A stretch of DNA of 64,000 nt from Salinisphaera hydrothermalis (GTDB lineage Bacteria > Pseudomonadota > Gammaproteobacteria > Nevskiales > Salinisphaeraceae): NCBI RefSeq assembly GCF_040361195.1, contig NZ_APNE01000001.1; one strand, 5' to 3'. Shown here piece by piece: positions 14,971-24,195 of this stretch. Within the stretch, counting starts at the first letter, position 1. Every line of letters begins with the position of its first letter. Position numbers and translations under genes: made by a program. The notes below the pieces were generated by a model that saw nothing but the letters and a program-made list of their open reading frames with translations, made no database searches and was not told the origin of the DNA.

Positions 14971-17267
14971 GATGGCCGGTCGTCGGTCGGCCAGTCCACG
15001 GTGGTTGTGGTGTCGTTGTCTTCGCTGGTCTTGCCGCGCTTGTCGTAGCGGGCGCCGCCGCCGGCTTCCATGGAAACGCTCATGCGCGGGGCGCCGAGGT
15101 TGATGTATTCGGTTTCCATGCGTCGCTTCAGGGCGAGATTGAAGGCGCGGGAGACATCCCACTGATATTCGGGCGCGGTGCGTAGGCGCATACGCAGGAT
15201 GGGGCAGCCGTTGTCGAATTCGTGAATGCCCTGCATCTCCAGATGTGAACGGATCAAACCGCGCATGAACGGGTCACGATGCAGGTCCGCGGCGGTGCGC
15301 CGCATCAGTTCGATGGCGTCGTCGATGCGCAGGTCGTGTGGAATGCGGATCTTGATTAGCGCGATCCCGAACTGGCGCGACATGTTATGGATCGCATCGA
15401 TATGCGAGAACGTCGTGATGTGCACGACGCCGTCCAGGTCCCGCAGGCGGACCGCGCGCAGGTTCAGCCCTTCGACGGTGCCCATGAAACCGTTGATCTC
15501 GACAAAATCGCCGACCGCGAGCGAATCCTCGATCAGGATGAAGATCCCAGTAATAAGATCGGCTACCAGGCTCTGGGCGCCGAAGCCCAGCGCGATGCCG
15601 ATCACGCCCGCGCCGGCCAGCAGCGGCGTGACGTTTACCCCGAGATTGGCGAGGCCCACGATGCCGGCGACGACGATGATCACGAACAGCGCCATGTTGC
15701 GGATCATCGGTGTGATGGTTTGGGCACGGTTGGTATTGCGGCGGCGACCGTGCGCACCACGCCCGTGCAGGGCGCGATGAATGGCCGTATCGATCACGAT
15801 CCAAACCAGCCACGCCAATACGATGGTTAGACCGACGCCCAGCAGAGCGCGGCCGATCTCGCCGCTGACCGCGCCTCGGCCGCCGATACCGAACAACGAA
15901 AACCCCCAGACCCGAACCGAAAGTTCGGCGAAGGTGAGCCAGGCCAGGCCATGCGCAAGCGTGTAACCAAGATTGCGGAAGCGTCCCGCGTAAGGGCTTT
16001 TGCGCGGTCGTCGGGCAGCGCGTTCGTGCTGCCGTCGGATGATGCCGGTGATCACAAAGGTGAGCACCAGCAGCACCGTACAGATCATCGAGCGAGCGAA
16101 CGCGGCGTGCGCCTGGCCGCCGGTGATGAAGATGGCGGCCAGCGACGCGGTCACCAGCAGCAGGGCCGGGACATGCCAGAGTTGGGCGCTGATCGAGACG
16201 AGCTCACGAAAACCGCCCCGGTCGCGCCGGTTGGCCAGCGATCGATTACGGATCAGATGCTCGACCGGACGTCTGATCCGCAGGATGAGCGCGCCGCTCG
16301 CCAGGCCGGCCAGCATGTTCGCGACGACGGATAGCCAATCCGCCAGATTGGTGCCGAGCAAATCGGACAGACGCGCGCTGTTGACGGCATCACCGAATGC
16401 GACCAGGGCACCGATGAAGAACAGCGGGCCGAGCGCCTTGTCGTGCAAAATGGAGACCGCGACCCGGCGATGGCCCCGTGTGAACAGGGCGATGACGACG
16501 TCGAACACCGTCGACAGCAGGCGTCCGCACAGGCCGACATAGACCAGAACGAGTAGGGTGGCGCTGGCCGGTGCGGCGGGCTGAATAAGGCGAATCGCCA
16601 GCAGCAGCGCAGCAAACGTCACCACCCATGGCGTCACGCGGCGACAGAAATGGGCCAGCAGCATCCAGGGGCGAGGCTCGGGGGGCAGTTTGATCGGCCA
16701 GCCGCGCCGGGTGAACAGGGCGCGCCCGGCGAGCGTCATGACCACAAGTGCGCTGGTGAGCATCGCCAGACCGAAGGCAATTTCAGCCAAATTGCTGACC
16801 AACGCCTGCTGTCGCGTCCCCACGAAAAGCTCGCGCATATTCTCCGCGGCCTTGCTCGCGTTGCGACGCCAGATATCCCAGGGCGATTCGCCGTTTCTGG
16901 CTTGTTTGCTCAGGCTGCTGATCGAGTCGGAGAGCGCGCCGAGCAGGCCGCCGTTGGCGCCGGTGATCGGATTCTCGTGCGCGGCCTCGGCCTGGGTGGA
17001 TGCACGAAGCTGTTTGAGTTGCTTGAGCAGCGCCTGGCGTTTGTTGTCGTTTTCGAGCGTGCCGATGACGTCGTCGAGCGAGGATTTGAGCTGCTGCGGG
17101 TCGGGTTTATCGGCAGACTGGCTCGACTTGCCATGCCCGAGGCCGACCACACCGAGGCTTTGCGCCGAAGCCGGGGTGGTGGCGCCAAGGAAACCGATCA
17201 GTAGTGCGACCAGGCCGAAGCGAATCAGTGACTTGCCGGGCACCCCGCATCGGCTGATCGTGTGCAT
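14955..17267 (-). CDS. Large MscS-family mechanosensitive ion channel
   Basis: I chose the ATG at 17267, which begins a clear signal peptide (hydrophobic core, ASAQ cleavage region), giving 770 residues; an upstream ATG at 17354 would add 29 residues of unlikely Arg/Pro-rich text. A Gln/Lys-rich periplasmic region is followed by about eight to ten membrane segments. The MscS core is near residues 540-640: LLAGAGVIGIALGFGAQSL is the pore helix, then LIEDSLAVGDFVEINGFMGTVE, the beta domain. The length is that of YbdG/YnaI-to-MscK-type larger homologues, made for osmotic downshock release. The gene converges on the tRNA-Arg repeat and its stop lies within the decayed second repeat unit. Confidence 0.88.
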   Translation of the reverse strand: MHTISRCGVPGKSLIRFGLVALLIGFLGATTPASAQSLGVVGLGHGKSSQSADKPDPQQLKSSLDDVIGTLENDNKRQALLKQLKQLRASTQAEAAHENPITGANGGLLGALSDSISSLSKQARNGESPWDIWRRNASKAAENMRELFVGTRQQALVSNLAEIAFGLAMLTSALVVMTLAGRALFTRRGWPIKLPPEPRPWMLLAHFCRRVTPWVVTFAALLLAIRLIQPAAPASATLLVLVYVGLCGRLLSTVFDVVIALFTRGHRRVAVSILHDKALGPLFFIGALVAFGDAVNSARLSDLLGTNLADWLSVVANMLAGLASGALILRIRRPVEHLIRNRSLANRRDRGGFRELVSISAQLWHVPALLLVTASLAAIFITGGQAHAAFARSMICTVLLVLTFVITGIIRRQHERAARRPRKSPYAGRFRNLGYTLAHGLAWLTFAELSVRVWGFSLFGIGGRGAVSGEIGRALLGVGLTIVLAWLVWIVIDTAIHRALHGRGAHGRRRNTNRAQTITPMIRNMALFVIIVVAGIVGLANLGVNVTPLLAGAGVIGIALGFGAQSLVADLITGIFILIEDSLAVGDFVEINGFMGTVEGLNLRAVRLRDLDGVVHITTFSHIDAIHNMSRQFGIALIKIRIPHDLRIDDAIELMRRTAADLHRDPFMRGLIRSHLEMQGIHEFDNGCPILRMRLRTAPEYQWDVSRAFNLALKRRMETEYINLGAPRMSVSMEAGGGARYDKRGKTSEDNDTTTTVDWPTDDRPSPDPG

Positions 17268-17682
17268 GGCCAAAAGATAAGGCCAAATGGCGCCGGCGCG
17301 ACGATGCAAGTCGGGGCGGGGAAAACCGAATGGGCCGCTACGGCGTATTCTCATCGAGTAATCGATTTTTCGTCGGTCAAACGTCGGGCCACGGCTAGCA
17401 CCTTACCCGGCTTGAGTTCGAAAAGCATATGTTTCTAAAGGTTTGCGGTATTCGCTGTAATACGCTCTGAACCCCTTTGCTGACGGCGAATACTACTTTG
17501 GTTGAAGATTGACCCGGGCTTCGGGCGGATGTATTTTTTCGGCCTAACGCGGACTGAACATCCAGTTCGCTCCCGAGTCATGGTCGGTATGGGGTTCCGG
17601 CCAAGCCGTTTGTACGAGATTTGGCCGGCGGGCTGTGTCCGCGAGTGCCCGATCCGGTTTCGACTCCAAGGCTTATAACGCA
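17268..17682. other. Divergent intergenic region between the MscS gene and cyoA, about 415 bp
   Basis: This region should carry promoters for both divergent genes. The part nearer cyoA contains small inverted repeats (GTATT-AATAC near 17446-17461 and CCCGGGC-TTC-GGGCGG near 17514) but I see no operator I can assign to ArcA, Fnr or RegA. No gene is supported here. Confidence 0.45.
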
Positions 17683-18594
17683 ATGCTAGGCAAGATTTTT
17701 CGCTTTTCATCGGGCGCTGCTGCCGCCGGTCTGCTTCTGCTGGTCAGTGGCTGTGGGGTAAGCCTGAGTACCATGATGCCGGTGGGGCCGATCGGCGAGA
17801 CCGAGCGCAACATCACGATCTTTACGATCCTACTGTTGTTGTTCGTTCTGATTCCGATCGTGGCTCTGACGCTGGGTATCGCATGGCGCTACCGTAAATC
17901 CAACACGGATTCGACGTACTCGCCGGACTGGGATCATTCCTGGCTGGTCGAGTGCTTCGTCTGGGGCGGACCGGTGGTGATTCTGATCATCCTCTCGGTG
18001 GTGACCTGGATCTCGACCCATGACCTGGATCCGTATAAGGCCATCAAATCGGATGCGAAGCCTGTCACCATCCAGGCGGTGGCCACCGATTGGAAGTGGC
18101 TGTTCATCTATCCGGACGAGCACGTTGCCTCGGTCAATGAGTTCGCGTTCCCGAAGGACGTGCCGCTGAATATCAGGCTGACGTCCAATTCGGTGATGAA
18201 CGCGTTCATGATCCAGCGCATGGGCACACAGATCTTCGCGATGTCGGGCATGCAGACCCAGCTGCATTTGATGTCGCACCAGACCGGCGATTTCGCGGGC
18301 GGTAACTATCAGTACAACGGTCATGGCTTCGCGAAGAACCGTTTCGTGGCCAAAGCGATGACGAAACAGGGCTATCAGCAGTGGCTCGACAAGGTGCGTG
18401 CCGAGGGCAAACCGCTGGATATGAGCCGTTTCAAGCAGTTCGCCAAGCCCAGTGTGGTCAAGAACCCGATCTACTTCGCGCCGGTTTCCTCCGGGCTGTT
18501 CGCCGACGTGATCGGCCAGTTCCACGCACCAAAGGGGCCGGAGATGAAACCGGGTATGAAGGCCGAGCTCAAGCAGACGGCGGCGCACGAGTAG
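17683..18594 (+). CDS. cyoA: Cytochrome bo3-type ubiquinol oxidase subunit II
   Basis: The start is the ATG at 17683, which places a lipoprotein signal peptide at the N-terminus with lipobox LLVSGC, giving 303 residues. Two membrane helices follow (about 48-70 and 90-112), then a periplasmic cupredoxin domain. The CuA ligands of cytochrome c oxidases are absent, as expected for a quinol oxidase (WKWLFIYPDE is kept, the CxxxC loop is not). It is the first gene of cyoABCD, which moves electrons from ubiquinol to oxygen and pumps protons. A Met/Gly-rich QTQLHLMSHQTG stretch is typical of CyoA. Confidence 0.95.
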   Translation: MLGKIFRFSSGAAAAGLLLLVSGCGVSLSTMMPVGPIGETERNITIFTILLLLFVLIPIVALTLGIAWRYRKSNTDSTYSPDWDHSWLVECFVWGGPVVILIILSVVTWISTHDLDPYKAIKSDAKPVTIQAVATDWKWLFIYPDEHVASVNEFAFPKDVPLNIRLTSNSVMNAFMIQRMGTQIFAMSGMQTQLHLMSHQTGDFAGGNYQYNGHGFAKNRFVAKAMTKQGYQQWLDKVRAEGKPLDMSRFKQFAKPSVVKNPIYFAPVSSGLFADVIGQFHAPKGPEMKPGMKAELKQTAAHE

Positions 18595-18633
18595 CGCCTT
18601 CGGCGGCTTTGGCGAGACCAGCGAGATAACACC

Positions 18634-20622
18634 ATGGATATTTTTGGCAAGCTCACGATCCACGCGATCCCGTACGACAACGCGATCATTTTTAGCGCCG
18701 ACATCCTCATGGCGGTGGTCGGGCTGTCGGTCATTGCGGGCATCACCTACTTCGGACAATGGAAGTATCTGTATAAAGAGTGGTTGACTTCGGTCGACCA
18801 CAAGAAGATTGGTGTGATGTATATCATCATCGCCTTCGTCTTCCTGTTACGCGGGTTTGTCGATGCGTTGATGATGCGGGCCCAGCAGGCCTTTGCCGGA
18901 CCCGGCATGTCGGGCTATCTGCCGCCGGACCATTTCGCCGAGCTGTTCACCGGCCACGGCACCATGATGATTTTCTTCATGGGCATGCCTTTCCTGATCG
19001 GCTTGATGAATATCGCGGTGCCGACGCAGATTGGCGCACGTGATGTGGCGTTTCCGTATCTCAATGCCGTCAGTCTGTGGCTGACCGCTTCGGCCGGCAT
19101 GCTGGTGATGGCATCGCTCGCCATCGGTCAGTTCTCCGAGGCGGGTTGGACCGGTTATGCCCCGTATTCGGGCATCAAGGCCAGCCCGGGTGTCGGCGTC
19201 GATTACTGGATCTGGGCGCTACAGATATCCGGTATCGGGACCACGATTACCGGCATCAACTTCTTCGTGACCATCATCAAAGAGCGGGCGCCGGGCATGA
19301 CGTTCATGCGCATGCCGCTGTTCACCTGGACGACGCTCTGCACCAACATCCTGATGGTGCTGGCGTTCCCGGCACTGACCGTGGTGCTGGCGCTGCTCAC
19401 GCTGGATCGTTACGTCGGTACGCACTTCTTTACGTCGGGCGGCGGCGGCAACCAGATGATGTACGTCAACATGTTCTGGGTGTGGGGTCATCCCGAGGTG
19501 TACATCCTGATTCTGCCGGCCTTCGGTGTGTTCTCCGAGGTGGTGGCCACGTATTCCAACAAGCGCATCTTCGGCTACACATCGCTGGTCTACGCGACCA
19601 TGGTGATCGCCTTGCTGTCGTTCACGGTCTGGGTGCATCACTTCTTCACGATGGGCCAGGATCCGGTTCGTAACTCTATCTTCGCCATCGCGACCATGGT
19701 CATTGGCGTGCCGACCGGCGTGAAGATTTATGACTGGTTGTTCACGATGTTCCGCGGTCGGATCTCGTTCAACCTGCCGATGCTGTGGACGCTCGGCTTC
19801 ATCATCACGTTCACCATCGGCGGCATGACCGGCGTGATGCTCGCCATCCCGGGCATCGACTTCAAGATGCACAACAGTCTGTTCCTGGTCGCGCATTTCC
19901 ATAATGTGCTGATCCCGGGGATGCTGTTCGGCCTGTTCGCGGGTTACCACTACTGGTTCCCGAAGGCGTTCGGCTTCCGTCTGGACGAGAAGTGGGGCGC
20001 CCGTTCCTTCTGGGGCTGGCTCATCGGTTTCTATCTGGCCTTCATGCCGCTGTACGTGCTGGGCTTGATGGGCATGCCGCGTCGAATGGTCACCTACAAC
20101 GATCCGGCCTGGCAGCCGTTCCTGATCGTCGCGGCTATCGGTGCGCTGTTCGTGCTGTTCGGCGTCATCAGCATGATTATTCAGCTCATCGTGAGCGTGC
20201 GCGATCGCGAGCAGCTGCGTGATACCACCGGTGATCCGTGGAACGGCCGGACTCTGGAATGGTCGACGTCATCGCCGCCGGCGGACTATAACTTCGCGAT
20301 CATTCCGACGGTCGAAGACCGTGACGCCTTCGCCTATATGAAGGAGCACGGTACGGCCTACAAGCGGCCCGAGAAGTACAACGACATTCACATGCCGAAG
20401 AACACCATCGCCGGGTTCGTGATTGGCGGGCTATCGTTCTTCCTCGGGTTTGCGCTGATCTGGCACATATGGTGGCTGGCGATCGCCTCCGGCCTCGGCA
20501 TGCTGGCGACCGTGATCGCCCGCGGCTGCCAGGACGATGTCGAGTTCGTCATTCCGGCGGCCGAGGTCGAGCGCATCGAGAACGAGCGCTATCGCAGGCT
20601 GGAGGAGGCCGGCGTCGCCTAG
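18634..20622 (+). CDS. cyoB: Cytochrome bo3-type ubiquinol oxidase subunit I
   Basis: The 662-residue polytopic protein is the heme-copper catalytic subunit. Seen motifs include WLTSVDHKKIGVMY near the N-terminus, the low-spin heme His in FTGHGTMMIFF, the CuB/crosslinked His-Tyr motif in WGHPEVYILILPAFG, the VHHFFTMG His pair and the late HFHNVLIPG heme ligands. The length matches E. coli CyoB. It lies 39 bp after cyoA and 54 bp before cyoC. The D-channel and K-channel regions look intact, so it should pump protons. No heme O synthase gene (cyoE) follows in this operon. Confidence 0.97.
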   Translation: MDIFGKLTIHAIPYDNAIIFSADILMAVVGLSVIAGITYFGQWKYLYKEWLTSVDHKKIGVMYIIIAFVFLLRGFVDALMMRAQQAFAGPGMSGYLPPDHFAELFTGHGTMMIFFMGMPFLIGLMNIAVPTQIGARDVAFPYLNAVSLWLTASAGMLVMASLAIGQFSEAGWTGYAPYSGIKASPGVGVDYWIWALQISGIGTTITGINFFVTIIKERAPGMTFMRMPLFTWTTLCTNILMVLAFPALTVVLALLTLDRYVGTHFFTSGGGGNQMMYVNMFWVWGHPEVYILILPAFGVFSEVVATYSNKRIFGYTSLVYATMVIALLSFTVWVHHFFTMGQDPVRNSIFAIATMVIGVPTGVKIYDWLFTMFRGRISFNLPMLWTLGFIITFTIGGMTGVMLAIPGIDFKMHNSLFLVAHFHNVLIPGMLFGLFAGYHYWFPKAFGFRLDEKWGARSFWGWLIGFYLAFMPLYVLGLMGMPRRMVTYNDPAWQPFLIVAAIGALFVLFGVISMIIQLIVSVRDREQLRDTTGDPWNGRTLEWSTSSPPADYNFAIIPTVEDRDAFAYMKEHGTAYKRPEKYNDIHMPKNTIAGFVIGGLSFFLGFALIWHIWWLAIASGLGMLATVIARGCQDDVEFVIPAAEVERIENERYRRLEEAGVA

Positions 20623-20676
20623 TGCGACGCCTCGTCCCCGGTCCTTTCAGGTTTCCGTGAGCGATTTGGAATAACT

Positions 20677-21279
20677 ATGACGAGTCATGCCGCCAGCGGT
20701 AACGACGTTCATGCGGCATCCAACCCGAACACCTTGGTGAACTTCGGGTTCTGGGTGTACCTCATGAGCGACGTGATCATCTTTTCGATGCTGTTCACGA
20801 TGTTCGTGACCGTGTCCACGCATTACAACGGCGGGCCCTCGGGCCGCGACCTATTCGAACTGCGCGATGTTTTCTTCGAGACGATGGCGCTGCTGTTCTC
20901 CAGTATCACCTTCGGTATGGCGATGCTGTCCATGCATGCCCGGCGTAAGTCGCAGGTGCTGCTCTGGTTGCTTATCACCTTCGTCTTCGGCGCCCTGTTC
21001 GTTGGGCTCGAGGTGCATGAGTTCCTGGGGTTGGTCCATGAAGGGGCCGGCCCGTGGACCAGCGCGTTCTTATCCGCGTTCTTCACTCTGGTAGGCACCC
21101 ACGGTACTCACGTGACCTTCGGTCTGATCTGGATCGCGGTGATGATCGGCCAAGTGGCCGTGAAGGGCGTGACCGCGCCGGTGGCCTCGCGCCTGATGCG
21201 CCTTGCGCTGTTCTGGCACTTTCTGGACATCGTATGGATCGCGGTGTTCTCGACGGTCTATCTTTCGGGAGTCATGTAA
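20677..21279 (+). CDS. cyoC: Cytochrome bo3-type ubiquinol oxidase subunit III
   Basis: A 200-residue membrane protein with five predicted helices, the short form of heme-copper oxidase subunit III found in quinol oxidases. The EVHEF and GTHGTHVTFGLIWI stretches are the family's conserved core (the subunit III glutamate and lipid-binding helices). It follows cyoB and its TAA overlaps the ATG of cyoD by one base, so the two are translated together. It stabilises the oxidase rather than catalysing. Confidence 0.95.
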   Translation: MTSHAASGNDVHAASNPNTLVNFGFWVYLMSDVIIFSMLFTMFVTVSTHYNGGPSGRDLFELRDVFFETMALLFSSITFGMAMLSMHARRKSQVLLWLLITFVFGALFVGLEVHEFLGLVHEGAGPWTSAFLSAFFTLVGTHGTHVTFGLIWIAVMIGQVAVKGVTAPVASRLMRLALFWHFLDIVWIAVFSTVYLSGVM

Positions 21280-21614
21280 TGAGCACGTCCAGTCATGACG
21301 CACGTCTTGGGGGGCTGAACCTCAAGACCTATCTCACCGGCTTCGTTCTGGCCCTCATCCTTACCGCCATCCCGTTCGGCGCAGTGGCGTTCGGCTGGTT
21401 CTCCACTGGCCTGACGTTGATCCTGGTCGCGGTGGCCGCGGTGGTCCAGATCCTGGTGCATCTGTTCTGTTTCCTGCATCTGGATTTCTCGGAAGAGAAT
21501 GCCTGGAATACCGGTTCTGGCGCATTCTGCGTGCTGATTCTGGCGATCCTCGTCGGCGGCACCCTGTGGCTCATGTATAGCCTCGAAATGCGTACGATGA
21601 TCGCGGGCGGATAA
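21279..21614 (+). CDS. cyoD: Cytochrome bo3-type ubiquinol oxidase subunit IV
   Basis: The start is the ATG in TAATG at the end of cyoC; a longer open frame upstream overlaps cyoC and is not used. The 111-residue protein has three membrane helices with the conserved LVHLFCFLHLDFS segment of CyoD between the second and third helices. It is the small assembly subunit around subunits I and III. A strong terminator hairpin lies about 55 bp after the stop, closing the operon. Confidence 0.95.
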   Translation: MSTSSHDARLGGLNLKTYLTGFVLALILTAIPFGAVAFGWFSTGLTLILVAVAAVVQILVHLFCFLHLDFSEENAWNTGSGAFCVLILAILVGGTLWLMYSLEMRTMIAGG

Positions 21615-21668
21615 GCGGCCAGGCCGGAAGGGCGCGCCAGCGCGCCGCCGGCCTCGATCTGACGACCC

Positions 21669-21704
21669 AAAAAAAGGCGGCTCCCTTCGGGAGTCGCCTT
21701 TTTT
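21669..21704 (+). terminator. Terminator of the cyoABCD operon (probably bidirectional)
   Basis: GGCGGCTCCC (21676-21685) pairs with GGGAGTCGCC (21689-21698) around a TTC loop, flanked by an A run on the left and T run on the right. The symmetric A/T flanks let it serve both cyoD and the convergent xylB. Confidence 0.9.
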
Positions 21705-21756
21705 GTCGGCTGGATTCGGCCGGGGCGGCGCCATGACGCCCGTTGGGCGCCGTTGC

Positions 21757-23271
21757 TTAGTCGATATCACGCAAGGCGGGATACAGCCGGGTGAAACGCT
21801 GATAACGCGGTGCATACTCGGCAACCAGCTCGGCATCCGGCGCTTCGAAGGTTTCCGGTGCCGACACCATGGCTGCGACGGCCGCATCGACATCAGCGTG
21901 CACGCCCGCGCCCACGGCGGCCAGTACGGTAGCGCCGTAAGCCGGGCCTTCCTGGTCTTCCTGCACGGCAACGGGCTTGTTCAACACGGCGGCCAGAATA
22001 CGGCGCCAGACGTCGCTGTGTGCGCCGCCGCCGCCCAGAATGAGCTTGTCCGGCGTCACGCCCTGCGCTTCGATACGAACCAGCGAGTCGCGCAGAGAAA
22101 ACGCTACGCCCTCGAGAATGGCGCGCACCATGTGTCGGCGATCGTGTGACAGGGTCAGACCGATCCAGGCGCCGCGCGCGTTCGGATCCATATGCGGTGT
22201 GCGTTCGCCGGCGAGATAGGGCAGGAAATACAGATCGTCCGCCCCGGGCGCCACCGTATCCGCTTCGGCCGCGAGCAGTTCGTGCAGATTACGGCCCAGC
22301 CGTTGGGCCACCGCCGCTTCATCGCTGGCGATACGGTCGGCGAACCACTGCAGGCTGCCGCCCGAAGCCAGCGATACGCCCATCAGATGATAGGCGCCGG
22401 GCACGGCGTGGCAGAAGCAGTGGAGCTCGCCGCTGGTATCCGGCGTGGCGGATTCGCTGTGCGCGAAGACCACGCCCGACGTGCCCACCGAAACGAAGGC
22501 GACGCCGGTTTTCACGATGCCGCCGCCGACGGCGGCCGCGGCGTTGTCGCCTGCACCGGCGACGATCGGCGTGCCGGCCACGAGGCCGGTCGTGCGCGCG
22601 CCGGTGTCCGAAACCTCGGCGGTGACCTCCGGGCTCTCGAAGACCTGGGGCAGCCATTCGCGCGGAATATCGAGCGCGGCCAGCACTTCGTCGGACCAGT
22701 CGCGCGCGGCGAGATCCAGCAGTAGCGTGCCGGCGGCATCCGAGACGTCGGTCGCGAACGCGCCGGACAGCCGGTAGCGGATGTAGTCCTTGGGCAGCAA
22801 GACATGCGCCAGGCGTGCGTAGTTGTCCGGTTCGTTGTCGCGCAGCCACAGAATCTTCGGTGCCTGAAAACCGGTCAGCGCCGGGTTGCCGGTGATCCGG
22901 CGCAGATTCTCGCTGCCGACGTCGCGTTCGATCGTTTCGCAAGCCGCACCGGTACGCTGATCGTTCCAGAGAATAGCGGGGCGAATGACTTCACCCGCGG
23001 CGTCCAGGAACACGGCACCGTGCATCTGGCCGGTAAGCCCGATCGCCTCGATCGGCGCGTCAGCGGCCGCCACGAGTGTGTGGAGAACGCTCTCGGCCGC
23101 GCTCCACCAGGCCTCCGGGTCCTGCTCCGTCCAGCCCGGACGCGGCACGAGCAGCGGGTAGTCACCCGATGCCCGGGCGATGACCCGGCCGGCATCGTCC
23201 ACCAGTACGCCCTTGGCGCTGCTGGTGCCGATATCCAGGCCAATGAAAAGTTTGCGCGCGTCGCCGACCAT
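21757..23271 (-). CDS. xylB: Xylulokinase (FGGY family)
   Basis: GAGGAG lies about eight bases before the ATG at 23271, so I prefer it to the upstream GTG at 23292; the protein then has 504 residues. The N-terminal phosphate loop DIGTSSAKGVLVDD, GLTGQMHG with the GQMHG box of xylulokinases, VGTSGVV and the C-terminal LGGGGAHSDVWRRI ATP-binding segment are all present. It phosphorylates D-xylulose to xylulose 5-phosphate. It is divergent from the fsa-frk-smo-mtlK genes, and fits with arabitol oxidation to D-xylulose by the mannitol 2-dehydrogenase of the same module. Confidence 0.95.
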   Translation of the reverse strand: MVGDARKLFIGLDIGTSSAKGVLVDDAGRVIARASGDYPLLVPRPGWTEQDPEAWWSAAESVLHTLVAAADAPIEAIGLTGQMHGAVFLDAAGEVIRPAILWNDQRTGAACETIERDVGSENLRRITGNPALTGFQAPKILWLRDNEPDNYARLAHVLLPKDYIRYRLSGAFATDVSDAAGTLLLDLAARDWSDEVLAALDIPREWLPQVFESPEVTAEVSDTGARTTGLVAGTPIVAGAGDNAAAAVGGGIVKTGVAFVSVGTSGVVFAHSESATPDTSGELHCFCHAVPGAYHLMGVSLASGGSLQWFADRIASDEAAVAQRLGRNLHELLAAEADTVAPGADDLYFLPYLAGERTPHMDPNARGAWIGLTLSHDRRHMVRAILEGVAFSLRDSLVRIEAQGVTPDKLILGGGGAHSDVWRRILAAVLNKPVAVQEDQEGPAYGATVLAAVGAGVHADVDAAVAAMVSAPETFEAPDAELVAEYAPRYQRFTRLYPALRDID

Positions 23272-23389
23272 TGGGGCATTCTCCTCGTGCACGGGTTTGC
23301 GTTACCTTGCCATGTTTGGCACGGGCGATGATGGCGTTATCCTGAAAGCCCGAGCCCAAACCGGGTATTCTGGCCGAAACCATACACTA

Positions 23390-23410
23390 GGCGCACGTGT
23401 CCCGTGCGCC
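23390..23410. promoter_or_regulatory. Inverted repeat in the xylB/transaldolase divergent spacer
   Basis: GGCGCACG (23390-23397) and CGTGCGCC (23403-23410) are perfect 8-bp arms around TGTCC, 32 bp before the transaldolase start. It could be an operator for the polyol regulator or an mRNA leader hairpin; sequence alone does not decide. Confidence 0.35.
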
Positions 23411-23442
23411 GATCGGCTTGAGAAATCAGTAAAGGATCCACC

Positions 23443-24099
23443 ATGAAATTCTTCGTCGATACCGCCAACGTGGACGAAATCCGCGAACTTGCCGACATGG
23501 GCATGCTCGATGGCGTGACCACCAACCCCAGCCTGATCAACAAGGCGGGCAAGGACTTCATCGAGACCATCACCGAGATCTGCAAGATCGTCGACGGTCC
23601 GGTGAGTGCGGAAGTGGCCGCGACCGACTACGAGACGATGATGAAGGAAGGCGAAAAGCTCGCCACGATCGCCGACAACGTCTGCGTGAAGGTGCCGCTG
23701 ACGCCGGCCGGCCTGAAGGTCGGCAAGAACCTGGTCGACAACGGTCAGGAAATCAACGTCACGCTGTGCTTCTCCGCTGCGCAGGCGCTGCTGGCCGCGA
23801 AGATCGGCGCGACCTATGTCTCGCCCTTCATCGGCCGTCTGGACGACATCGGTCAGGAAGGCATGCAGCTGATCCGTGACATCAACACGATTTACAGCAG
23901 CTACGACCGCATCAATACCCAGGTGCTGGCCGCGTCGGTTCGCGGTGCGCAGCACGTGGTGCAGGCCGCCCTGGCCGGCGCCGACGTGGTGACCGTGCCG
24001 CCAGCGGTGCTGCATCAGATGTTCAAGCACCCGCTGACCGACAACGGTCTCGAGAAGTTCGTTTCCGACTGGAAAGCGACTGGTCAGTCGATACTGTAG
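23443..24099 (+). CDS. Transaldolase/fructose-6-phosphate aldolase, small (TalC/FSA) type
   Basis: The 218-residue single-domain protein has the small transaldolase pattern: FVDTANVDEI at 4-13, VTTNPSLI at 25-32 and the Schiff-base Lys83 in VCVKVPLT. AAAGGAT before the ATG gives the start. Enzymes of this size either move dihydroxyacetone units between sugar phosphates or split fructose 6-phosphate into dihydroxyacetone and glyceraldehyde 3-phosphate; the few residues that separate these activities are not decisive by eye. In this module it would process fructose 6-phosphate and xylulose-derived intermediates from mannitol or arabitol. Confidence 0.9.
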   Translation: MKFFVDTANVDEIRELADMGMLDGVTTNPSLINKAGKDFIETITEICKIVDGPVSAEVAATDYETMMKEGEKLATIADNVCVKVPLTPAGLKVGKNLVDNGQEINVTLCFSAAQALLAAKIGATYVSPFIGRLDDIGQEGMQLIRDINTIYSSYDRINTQVLAASVRGAQHVVQAALAGADVVTVPPAVLHQMFKHPLTDNGLEKFVSDWKATGQSIL

Positions 24100-24121
24100 C
24101 AATCCGACCGTACCGATAATG

Positions 24122-24151
24122 ACGGCCCGCGCGCGCAGCCGCGCGGGCCGT
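24122..24151 (+). terminator. Strong hairpin after the transaldolase gene
   Basis: ACGGCCCGCGCG and CGCGCGGGCCGT form a perfect 12-bp stem with a CGCAGC loop, followed by TCTCGTTTC. The T tract is weak, so it may attenuate or protect the mRNA rather than fully terminate before the fructokinase gene 45 bp on. Confidence 0.6.
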
Positions 24152-24195
24152 TCTCGTTTCGGCCGTTGCCATTATTCACTCCATGACATTCGAAC

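Noticed and set aside
14473..15162. Minus-strand frames through the tRNA and repeat region (up to 229 codons)
   Set aside because: They read through tRNA-Arg, its terminator and the degenerate repeat; the repeated protein text is a by-product of the DNA repeat.
17268..17682. Riboswitch or ArcA/Fnr site before cyoA
   Set aside because: No conserved riboswitch core or TTGAT-N4-ATCAA site was seen.
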